In this document: piece by piece, positions 1 to 5,401 of the stretch | Position numbering within the stretch: the stretch's first letter is position 1 | Layout of the letters: each line of letters starts with the position of its first letter | Assembly (NCBI GenBank): GCA_013696385.1 | Contig: JACCYR010000019.1 | Coordinates: 1-6,122, forward strand | Origin: Acidobacteriota bacterium | GTDB lineage: Bacteria; Acidobacteriota; Blastocatellia; Pyrinomonadales; Pyrinomonadaceae | Direction of reading: 5' to 3' | Length of the DNA: 6,122 bases | Program-made: the position numbers and the translations under genes | The notes under the pieces: model-generated | Database searches by the model: none | What the model was told of the DNA's origin: nothing | The model's input: only the letters and a program-made list of their open reading frames with translations

Positions 1-59
1 TAATTTGTCCTTGCTAACTTTGGCAATTCTACTAACTTTGATGCAGGTTTACGTCCAAT

Positions 60-914
60 TTACTGTCTGCGGTTGAGAACTACATTGTCAATCAGACGAA
101 CATTTCCAAACCAAACGGCAACCGCGAACAAAACGGCATGTTCGCCGATTTTATCAACCGGCGCGAGCGTTTCGTTGTCAACTAACGAAATATAATCAAT
201 CTGTGCAAGCGGTTCGCTGCTAATCTTTCGACGTACAATCTCAGCCAGCCGTGCAACATTTCGTTCACCATCACGGACAGCGATTTTTGCTTCGCGCAAA
301 GCTTGATAAATAATTGATGCTTTTTGTCTTTCTTCGCTGCTCAGACGCTGGTTGCGCGAAGACAACGCTAAACCTGATTCTTCGCGGACAATCGGCGCGA
401 CGATTATTTCCGTGTCGAAACCTAAATCTTCCGTCAAACGCTTAATGACCACTATTTGCTGCGCATCCTTTTGTCCGAAAAACGCAAAATCTGGTCGAAT
501 CATGTTGAAAAGAATCGTTACAACCGTTGCCACGCCGCGAAAATGTCCGCGACGCGACGCACCTTCGAGCGTTTCGCTTAAACCTTCGATATAGACATAT
601 GTTGAAAAATTTTCTCCATAAATTTCCTTCTCTTCCGGCGCAAAAATGTAATCAACTTGATATTCAGCCAAATACGCGGCATCACTGGTCAGATCGCGCG
701 GATAATTTTTGAAATCTGCCGATTGGTTAAATTGCGCCGGGTTAACAAAAATCGAAACAATCACAACATCAGACATCTGCCGCGCTTCTTTAACGAGCGC
801 AAGATGACCTTCGTGCAGCGCACCAAGCGTCGGCACAAAACCGATTGTTTTATTCTCGCGCCGCAACTTGCGGGCAAGCGATGCCATTCTTTGTCGGCGG
901 TTGATTATTTCCAT
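60..914 (-). CDS. panC: Pantothenate synthetase (pantoate--beta-alanine ligase)
   Basis: This cytoplasmic enzyme condenses pantoate with beta-alanine using ATP, through a pantoyl-adenylate intermediate, in the last step of pantothenate synthesis. The 284-residue length is normal for the family. Visible hallmarks are the nucleotide-binding PTLGALHEGH (residues 28-37, with the HIGH-like His34 and His37), VSIFVNPAQF (53-62), the YPR turn near 71-73, FFGQKDAQQ (145-153), and GLALSSRN (181-188), which corresponds to the KMSKS-like loop. The C-terminal domain ends with the typical RLIDN (273-277). The ATG at 914 is chosen because the N-terminus MEIIN fits the family. It lies only 5 bases after the stop of the broken hepT gene. 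The nearest purine-rich stretch (AAGGGA at 930-935) is 15 bases upstream of the ATG, too far to be a good ribosome binding site, so translation may have depended on coupling to hepT. The identification is secure. Confidence 0.97.
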   Translation of the reverse strand: MEIINRRQRMASLARKLRRENKTIGFVPTLGALHEGHLALVKEARQMSDVVIVSIFVNPAQFNQSADFKNYPRDLTSDAAYLAEYQVDYIFAPEEKEIYGENFSTYVYIEGLSETLEGASRRGHFRGVATVVTILFNMIRPDFAFFGQKDAQQIVVIKRLTEDLGFDTEIIVAPIVREESGLALSSRNQRLSSEERQKASIIYQALREAKIAVRDGERNVARLAEIVRRKISSEPLAQIDYISLVDNETLAPVDKIGEHAVLFAVAVWFGNVRLIDNVVLNRRQ

Positions 915-919
915 TAAAA

Positions 920-1285
920 CTATTCGTCGTCCCTTAACTTAAAATCGGGAAATTCCTTTTCTAAAATCAGACGGATTTGTTCGCGCAAAATTTGCACGTC
1001 TTGTGTGGCTGTCGTCCAAACTATTTTTCATTGAATCGAAAAATAAGCGTGAACGGTGATATTACGAAAACTGATAATCGCTTTCTATTCTACATTTGGG
1101 TAGCAGCTTTTCAAATCGTTTGAAATTCGCGCTGCCGCTTCGCCGATAATAGTGAGTTTATGCAAAACGGCACTTCGCAACAATTCGCTGGCAAGAAATT
1201 CTTCTTTTGAAACATCTTTCAAAAAATGCTCAATGGTGTTGGCAGCTTCGATAATATCTTGTAAATAAAGTTCTTCACGTGCCAT
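920..1285 (-). pseudogene. hepT: HepT-like RNase toxin (DUF86), broken by two in-frame stops
   Basis: Read through its stops, this frame encodes about 121 residues, the usual HepT length. HepT proteins are helical HEPN-type RNases neutralised by the partner MntA, which adds AMP to a Tyr of the RX4HXY motif. The N-terminal half has the family pattern (REELYLQDIIEAANTIEHFL, then LHKLTIIGEAAARIS). A TAG at 1085-1087 (residue 67) follows YPNVE, where the family normally continues with Trp. A TGA at 1028-1030 (residue 86) follows YFSIQ, again at a usual Trp position. Between the two stops the catalytic and target motif RNITVHAY (residues 74-81) is intact, and the tail KIVWTTATQDVQILREQIR is also family-like. 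The 66-residue product actually encoded lacks the active site. The ATG at 1285 is preferred over the in-frame upstream start at 1303, because MAREELYL matches the family start and GCGGAG lies 7 bases upstream. It overlaps the restored mntA frame by 11 bases. Family membership and breakage are read from sequence; loss of function is inferred. Confidence 0.88.
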
Positions 1286-1576
1286 AAACCAACTCCGCTT
1301 CATCCAAAACTTGCTGCTTAATTGCTTTTTTCAGACCGTCTTTCGGAACTAAGTCAACTTGTTTCCCGACTATTTCAGACAATTCCGCTTCAATTTTGCC
1401 AAGCGTGATAAATCCAACTTCTGCTTCGGGGCAAAGTCAATCAAGAAATCAAAATCACTTTCCGCCGAAAAATCGCCGCGCACTTGTGAGCCGAAAAGGC
1501 GCAGTTCCTTGACATTATAATTACGGCAAACGGTCGCAATTTTTTGCCGCGATTTTTCTAAAATACTTGGAATCAT
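1275..1576 (-). pseudogene. mntA: MntA-like minimal nucleotidyltransferase antitoxin, frameshifted
   Basis: MntA antitoxins are small cytoplasmic nucleotidyltransferases that inactivate HepT by adding AMP. The first 61 residues read without interruption and contain GSQVRGDFSAESDFD (residues 29-43), a perfect GSX10DXD motif with Asp41 and Asp43. At an AAAA run (1394-1397) the zero frame changes to a non-homologous tail (LKRNCLK) and stops at 1370. One step back, in the -1 frame, the family-like sequence resumes as IEAELSEIVGKQVDLVPKDG and runs to a TGA at 1275-1277. The restored protein is about 100 residues, the usual length, and contains the VDLV strand that normally carries the third metal-binding Asp (about residue 75). 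One extra A in the run would repair the gene. The start at 1576 is chosen because GGAG lies 6 bases upstream; ATG 1579 is an alternative. The start follows the panB stop by 13 bases. The cause could be a real deletion, an assembly error or, less likely, -1 ribosomal slippage. Confidence 0.87.
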
Positions 1577-1580
1577 CATT

Positions 1581-1586
1581 CTCTCC
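1581..1586 (-). promoter_or_regulatory. Ribosome binding site of the mntA-like gene
   Basis: GGAGAG lies immediately after the panB stop codon (1590-1592), with GGAG 3 and 6 bases before two consecutive ATG codons. It favours ATG 1576 and argues against the longer frame beginning with TTG at 1588, because that TTG would lie inside the site itself. The position shows that the module was translated as the gene directly following panB on one transcript. Confidence 0.65.
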
Positions 1587-1589
1587 AAA

Positions 1590-2453
1590 TTACGATTTTC
1601 GATTCAATTCTGCTTTTGCTTCTGCGGGCAAACCGTAGGATTCCTTATCGCTCGGATAATTTCCGTTTTTCACGTCTTCCATCCAATTTGTTACGGCTTC
1701 GGTCATAACTTCGCGGATGTTGGCGTATTGACGGACAAAGCGCGGCAATCTGCCGAAACTCATTCCAATCATATCGTGCGTAACTAGAACTTGAATATCG
1801 CAATCTGTTCCCGCGCCGATGCCGACTGTCGGAATTTTCAAACTTTTCGTAACAATTTTGGCAATTTCACGCGGCACGAGTTCTAAAACTATTGCAAAAG
1901 CTCCCGCATCTTCAAGCATTTTCGCATCTTCAATCAATCGTTGAGCGTCAACGGCGGTTTTGCCCTGCACTGCGTAGCCGCCGAGTTTGTGAACTGATTG
2001 CGGGGTTAATCCGATGTGTCCCATGACGGGAATTTCTTCATCAATCAGACGTTTGACAAGTTCGACGCGGTTGCGCCCGCCTTCGAGTTTGACGGCTTCC
2101 GCGCCGCCTTCCTTCATCAATTTCAGTGCGTTTCTCACACTTTCATCAGCATTGATGTGGTAAGTTCCATAAGGCATGTCAGCTACCAGCAAAGCGCGGC
2201 TTGCGCCTCGTTTGACGGCTTTTAAGGCGGATAAAATTTCGTCTAATGTAACGGGAATCGTGTTGTCGTAGCCGTGAATAACATTACCGATGCTGTCGCC
2301 GACTAAAATTATATCAACACCTGCTTCGTCAACGATTCGCGCCGTCGGATAATCGTAAGCTGTCAGGCAAACTAATTTTTCGCCTTTTTCTTTTGCCGCA
2401 CGAAGCGCGGGAACATAAACTTTTTCGGGTTTGTCGGGTTTAAGATATGCCAT
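1590..2453 (-). CDS. panB: Ketopantoate hydroxymethyltransferase
   Basis: PanB transfers a hydroxymethyl group from 5,10-methylene-tetrahydrofolate to 2-oxoisovalerate, giving ketopantoate, the committed step of pantothenate synthesis; it acts in the cytoplasm. The 287-residue protein is of slightly generous normal length and has the TIM-barrel signatures in order: LTAYDYPTA (30-38), VGDSIGNVIHG (51-61, metal ligand Asp53), LLVADMPYGTY (88-98, Asp92), AVKLEGG (120-126, Glu123), MGHIGLTPQSVHKLGGY (144-160), VLELVP (189-194, catalytic Glu191) and VGIGAGTDCDIQVLVTHDM (210-228). The ATG at 2453 fits the family; only a weak purine stretch (AAGAAA) precedes it, so the ribosome binding site is poor. 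The stop lies 4 bases before the ribosome binding site of the next gene, so panB heads the panB-mntA-hepT-panC unit. The call is secure. Confidence 0.97.
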   Translation of the reverse strand: MAYLKPDKPEKVYVPALRAAKEKGEKLVCLTAYDYPTARIVDEAGVDIILVGDSIGNVIHGYDNTIPVTLDEILSALKAVKRGASRALLVADMPYGTYHINADESVRNALKLMKEGGAEAVKLEGGRNRVELVKRLIDEEIPVMGHIGLTPQSVHKLGGYAVQGKTAVDAQRLIEDAKMLEDAGAFAIVLELVPREIAKIVTKSLKIPTVGIGAGTDCDIQVLVTHDMIGMSFGRLPRFVRQYANIREVMTEAVTNWMEDVKNGNYPSDKESYGLPAEAKAELNRKS

Positions 2454-2520
2454 AAATTTCTTACGGGAACGCAGAGATTACTCCAAACACATCATAAATA
2501 CATTTTTGGAATAAAATAAT

Positions 2521-2548
2521 TTAATATAGTTATTAGATGTATTGACAA
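2521..2548 (-). promoter_or_regulatory. Possible sigma-70 promoter for the panB unit
   Basis: On the minus strand TTGTCA (2543-2548) is followed after 16 bases by TATTAA (2521-2526), with the overlapping TATATT two bases upstream as an alternative -10. The stretch is very AT-rich and lies about 70 bases before the panB start, a sensible place for a promoter serving panB and the genes after it. It is a consensus-by-eye call in AT-rich DNA and could be chance. Confidence 0.35.
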
Positions 2549-2561
2549 ATTAAGTTAGCGT

Positions 2562-2631
2562 GTTTTGAGTTCCAGCTTTAGCTGGCTTTTTAGCCGCCAA
2601 ACGAAGCCGACCTTTTAGCGGAACTCAAAAC
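2562..2631. repeat. 70-base palindromic element with 12-bp perfect inverted ends
   Basis: GTTTTGAGTTCC (2562-2573) is the exact reverse complement of GGAACTCAAAAC (2620-2631). The inside is also structured: CCAGC-TTTA-GCTGG (2572-2585) is a 5-bp hairpin, GGCT-TTTT-AGCC (2584-2595) is another, and TTTTAGC occurs twice (2588-2594 and 2613-2619). No target-site duplication is visible at the edges and no T run follows on either strand, so a simple intrinsic terminator is not favoured. It resembles a REP/REPIN-like or small MITE-like intergenic element. Lying between the aminotransferase stop and the possible panB promoter, it could still shape mRNA ends. No second copy is seen in this window, so repetitiveness is inferred only from structure. 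Confidence 0.6.
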
Positions 2632-2657
2632 TCCCACATTTGAGCCATTACCGGTAA

Positions 2658-4007
2658 TTAAACCGAAGCCGCAATTGCTTCATCAAAAATCTCAAGCGCG
2701 ACATCAACATTTTCTTTTGTCAGAATCAGCGGCGGCGACCAGCGAATTGTCGAAGTTCCGCAGCCTAGGATAATTAACCCGCGATTGAAACACGCCATTT
2801 CTACTTTGTCGCGCAATTCGGGTGCGGCTTTCATCGTTTTCTTGTCTTCGACAAATTCAACGCCAATCATTAAACCGAGTCCGCGAACATCGCCGATGCA
2901 GTCGTATTTACCCATCAAATTCTTCAAACCGTTTTGTAGATATTCGCCGATATTTGCCGCGTTTTCAATCATTCCGCCTTGCAGCAATTCAATTGTTTTG
3001 AGTGCCGATGCGATGCAGACCGGATTTCCGCCGAAGGTCGAAGCGTGTGCGCCTTTGTGCCAATCCATAATTTCTGATTTCGCCACGCACGCGCCAATCG
3101 GCAAGCCTGAACCGAGAGCTTTCGCCAAACACATAATATCAGGCTCAACACCGTAATATTCCGTTGCAAACATCTTTCCGGTTCTGCCCATTCCCGACTG
3201 TACTTCGTCAACAATCATCATAATGCCGTGTTTGTCGCAGATGCGGCGGATTTCTGTCATAAAAAGCGGCGGTGCGGGAATATAACCGCCTTCGCCCTGC
3301 ACAGCTTCGACAACAATTCCGGCGACCTCAGAAGGCGGTGTGGTCGTTTTGAAAAGCGTGTTTTCGATCCAGTCAATTGTTGCCTTCGCTGCGCTTTCCG
3401 CGTCGGTTACGCCTGCAAAAGGCGAGCGAATCCAATTCGGATACGGCGCGTGGACAACATCTAAAGCCTGTCGCATAAATCCCAATCGCTGCGCTCTTTT
3501 TGAAGAAGTAAGCGAAAGTGCGCCGAGAGTTCTGCCATGAAACGAGCCGAAAAACGAGATGAATTTTTGGCGGCGCGTGTGATACATCGCCAGTTTCAAA
3601 GCGGTTTCGACGGCTTCCGCGCCGGAGTTAGCAAAATGAGTTTTTGTGTCGCCCGCAATCGGCACAATTTCATTTAATTTTTTGCCCAAATCAGGCATTT
3701 GTTTATAATAAAAATCCGTGCCGCACATATGAATTAAAGTCGCGGCTTGCTCGGAAATTGCTTTGACGATTTCGGGGTGGCAATGTCCGGTTGAACAAAC
3801 TGCCACGCCCGCGTTGCAGTCTAAAAATATGTTGCCATCAGCATCTTCAAGCCACACGCCGTAACCTTTTTCGGCGACAAGTTTATAATCGGGACGCGGA
3901 TAAGAAGGCGTTACGTATTTTTCATCAGCCGCGATGATTTCTCTGCCTTTCGGTCCCGGCAGTTCGGTTTTAATAATTGGTTTTTGTAAATCTGTTGATG
4001 GTGTCAT
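2658..4007 (-). CDS. Class III PLP-dependent aminotransferase (acetylornithine/4-aminobutyrate family)
   Basis: This is a 449-residue fold-type I aminotransferase, probably cytoplasmic and moving an amino group between an omega-amino or alpha-amino donor and a 2-oxo acid. Visible signatures are TELPGPKGREII (14-25), the first-domain block LEDADGNIFLDCNAGVAVCS (53-72), the phosphate-binding NSGAEA (127-132), FHGRTLGALS (156-165), VVEAVQGEGGY (232-242), VDEVQSG with Asp267 (266-272), the PLP lysine in AKALGSGLPIG (Lys296), HASTFGGNP (321-329, Thr324) and a conserved C-terminal IRWSPPL (421-427). The TELPGPK start and VTPSYPRP recall the archaeal-type ornithine aminotransferase / broad-substrate racemase relatives, so GabT, ArgD or racemase activity cannot be told apart here. 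The ATG at 4007 has AGGAG 6 bases upstream. The gene stands alone, with gaps on both sides. Family is certain; substrate is not. Confidence 0.93.
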   Translation of the reverse strand: MTPSTDLQKPIIKTELPGPKGREIIAADEKYVTPSYPRPDYKLVAEKGYGVWLEDADGNIFLDCNAGVAVCSTGHCHPEIVKAISEQAATLIHMCGTDFYYKQMPDLGKKLNEIVPIAGDTKTHFANSGAEAVETALKLAMYHTRRQKFISFFGSFHGRTLGALSLTSSKRAQRLGFMRQALDVVHAPYPNWIRSPFAGVTDAESAAKATIDWIENTLFKTTTPPSEVAGIVVEAVQGEGGYIPAPPLFMTEIRRICDKHGIMMIVDEVQSGMGRTGKMFATEYYGVEPDIMCLAKALGSGLPIGACVAKSEIMDWHKGAHASTFGGNPVCIASALKTIELLQGGMIENAANIGEYLQNGLKNLMGKYDCIGDVRGLGLMIGVEFVEDKKTMKAAPELRDKVEMACFNRGLIILGCGTSTIRWSPPLILTKENVDVALEIFDEAIAASV

Positions 4008-4013
4008 AAATTT

Positions 4014-4018
4014 CTCCT
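4014..4018 (-). promoter_or_regulatory. Ribosome binding site of the aminotransferase
   Basis: AGGAG lies 6 bases upstream of the ATG at 4007. It is the clearest Shine-Dalgarno sequence in the window and fixes the start of this gene; panB, panC and the DUF4097 gene have no comparable site. Confidence 0.75.
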
Positions 4019-4201
4019 GAATTTCTGTTTAGAAATGGTCGTTGACCGTTAATATATTTCCAATGGCGGTTTGCCGCTTAAACGAATCGTCAAGAAAAAA
4101 GTTTAATCACCCGCAAACAGATGTGCGCGTTGGACAAGTGGGCGAAGTTTTGCAATTGAACGCGGTGTCATAAAATTAATTGATTGTGAAATTTCGCCTC
4201 T

Positions 4202-4229
4202 AATATATCAAACTAAAATACAACTTCAA
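4202..4229 (-). promoter_or_regulatory. Possible sigma-70 promoter for the aminotransferase
   Basis: On the minus strand TTGAAG (4224-4229) is followed after 16 bases by TATATT (4202-4207). Transcription from here would give a leader of roughly 190 bases before the ATG at 4007. The hexamers match the consensus fairly well but were found by eye in AT-rich DNA. Confidence 0.35.
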
Positions 4230-4294
4230 AGTTGCCGGACAATTTTGGCAGTTTAATGAGATGAGTAAGTAATTGGTTAGTTTTCGGCTCGCTG

Positions 4295-4310
4295 TGTCTG
4301 CTGACAGACA
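4295..4310. terminator. Hairpin downstream of the DUF4097 gene, possible transcription end
   Basis: TGTCTG and CAGACA form a perfect 6-bp stem around the loop CTGA, 44 bases past the stop codon of the DUF4097 gene. An alternative pairing of CTGTGT (4292-4297) with ACACAG (4318-4323) is possible. There is no T run after the stem on the minus strand, so it is not a classic intrinsic terminator. It is the best candidate for the end of the upstream transcript. Confidence 0.3.
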
Positions 4311-4353
4311 TTACATCACACAGGAAGAGTTAAAAGGAATTTCTAACAAAATT

Positions 4354-5388
4354 CTATTGTTTTTTTATCAGAATTGCGCCGCTGACGGTGGAAAGTTTTA
4401 GTGTCGCATCGCCCGCGCCGATTTGCGCTGAAAGGTTCTGGACTCTTGACGGAGAATTTTTAATCACATTTTGCAGTGGAATTTCCGAGCTGAACGCGCC
4501 GAAACCATATGAAGCGTTAATTTTGCTTGAAGAATTTTGCGGGATATTAAGCGTGATTGAACCGTTGGAAGTGCCGAAAATATATTGACCGCCGTTTAAA
4601 AACTCGCCGTTAAAATTTATTGAACCCGAATTTGAACCGACTTCGATTTGTCTTTGCCCGACGTTTTTCAGCGTAATCGCGCCGTTACTGGTTTTCGCCT
4701 TGAAAACATCGCCGATTTCGTCCGCACCGACATCAAATGCGACGATGTTGCCCGTTGTGCTGAGAAGCATCATCGCGCCGCTTGATTTTTTAACTATTAC
4801 GTCACCTTCATAGGTTTTCGCTTCGATTCCGCGCGTAATGCCGTTTAAAAAAATATCGCCGCTGACGTTCTCGACCGAAACTTTTCCAACCGAGTCAATC
4901 GTCGTTTCGCTTTCGTTACTTTTGACATTGACGGTTGCATTGCGCGGCACATCTAGTTCAATTAAATCGCCCGACAGACATTCATCCGGTTTGACTTCTT
5001 TATTAATCATCGGGTCGAAACCAACAACCATAATCCAAACCGGATTGTCGTTTTGTCTGCCTTTTTGCAAAACTCTAAATCCGACCTGGCTTCCGTCGCT
5101 GACAAAAGCGCGGACTTCGTTGCGCTCCCAGCCATTCACCTTCAATTTTCCGTCGTTCACACACAAAGAGATATTTACTTTTGCGTCAACTGCAATTGAT
5201 TTTTCGGCGGGCGTGTCGCTGTCGTTTCTAATTATTTTCGCATTTGAACGCGGAGTTCTGGGCGGCATTGGCGGGGTTTTTGGGGTTTGAGCGAAAGCAA
5301 AATCTACGCCGAAGAAAGTTAAAAACACTCCGAGTATTACTAATTTTTTTGGGAAAGTTCTCCGCATTTTAATCAAGTAATTCAGCAT
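4354..5388 (-). CDS. Secreted DUF4097-family beta-repeat protein
   Basis: The 344-residue product begins with a clear signal peptide: basic start (MRRTFPKK, 8-15), hydrophobic core (about 16-30) and an AFA cleavage site before Gln34, so it is probably exported to the periplasm or envelope. A Pro-rich linker follows (35-48). The rest is beta-rich and carries short recurring Gly/polar turns followed by a strand: VSGDIFLNG (175-183), YEGDVIVKK (193-201), TTGNIVAFD (211-219), SNGAITLKN (234-242), NSGSINFNG (253-261), SNGSITLNI (274-282) and VSGAILIKK (335-343). This is the hallmark of DUF4097 (YvlB-like) domains, which often sit next to sigma/anti-sigma genes; the molecular role is unknown. The start follows the upstream stop by 13 bases, so the two genes probably form one operon. 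No strong ribosome binding site is seen; ATG 5367 is an alternative start that keeps the signal peptide. Confidence 0.85.
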   Translation of the reverse strand: MLNYLIKMRRTFPKKLVILGVFLTFFGVDFAFAQTPKTPPMPPRTPRSNAKIIRNDSDTPAEKSIAVDAKVNISLCVNDGKLKVNGWERNEVRAFVSDGSQVGFRVLQKGRQNDNPVWIMVVGFDPMINKEVKPDECLSGDLIELDVPRNATVNVKSNESETTIDSVGKVSVENVSGDIFLNGITRGIEAKTYEGDVIVKKSSGAMMLLSTTGNIVAFDVGADEIGDVFKAKTSNGAITLKNVGQRQIEVGSNSGSINFNGEFLNGGQYIFGTSNGSITLNIPQNSSSKINASYGFGAFSSEIPLQNVIKNSPSRVQNLSAQIGAGDATLKLSTVSGAILIKKQ

Positions 5389-5401
5389 TTGAAATCAAAA
5401 A

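Larger units (their letters stand above)
4008..4353. other. 346-base intergenic region upstream of the aminotransferase
   Basis: No convincing gene lies here. It contains short perfect hairpins: ATTTCT-GTTT-AGAAAT (4021-4036), GGTC-GTT-GACC (4037-4047), GCGG-TTTG-CCGC (4066-4077) and TGTCTG-CTGA-CAGACA (4295-4310). A minus-strand frame free of stops runs from about 4204 to 4103; its only ATG (4171) would start a 22-residue peptide and has no ribosome binding site. A possible promoter lies at 4202-4229. The three hairpins between the promoter and the start codon would all be in the mRNA leader, but they are short and no known riboswitch was recognised. Confidence 0.5.

Noticed and set aside
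14..40. Direct repeat CTAACTTTG (14-22 and 32-40) after panC
   Set aside because: Only two 9-base copies in 60 bases; too little for a CRISPR or regulatory array, and the neighbouring sequence is outside the window.
352..917. Plus-strand open frames opposite panC (61-86 codons)
   Set aside because: They lie entirely antisense to a confidently identified panC and encode Arg/Ser/Cys-rich sequence with no recognisable family.
1028..1087. Stop codon reassignment (TAG and TGA read as Trp)
   Set aside because: Other genes here encode Trp with TGG and use TAG or TAA as true ends, so a changed genetic code is not supported.
1286..1303. ATG start at 1303 for hepT
   Set aside because: It adds MKRSWF, which is the mntA C-terminal coding region read in another frame; ATG 1285 matches the HepT start and has GGAG at a good distance.
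1577..1588. TTG start at 1588 for the nucleotidyltransferase
   Set aside because: The TTG overlaps the GGAGAG ribosome binding site and adds four residues that the family lacks; ATG 1576 or 1579 is better.
2542..2547. Plus-strand TTGACA
   Set aside because: It matches a -35 consensus, but no -10 box follows at the right spacing and no plus-strand gene lies downstream.
2785..3540. Plus- and minus-strand open frames of up to 123 codons inside the aminotransferase
   Set aside because: They are in other frames of a fully conserved gene and their translations resemble no protein family.
4081..4101. Minus-strand TTGACG followed by TATATT as a second aminotransferase promoter
   Set aside because: The two hexamers are about 31 bases apart, far from the 16-18 needed.
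4388..5290. Plus-strand open frames of 66 and 150 codons opposite the DUF4097 gene
   Set aside because: They are antisense to the signal-peptide-bearing, repeat-containing protein and rich in Ser/Thr/Leu, as expected of a shadow frame.
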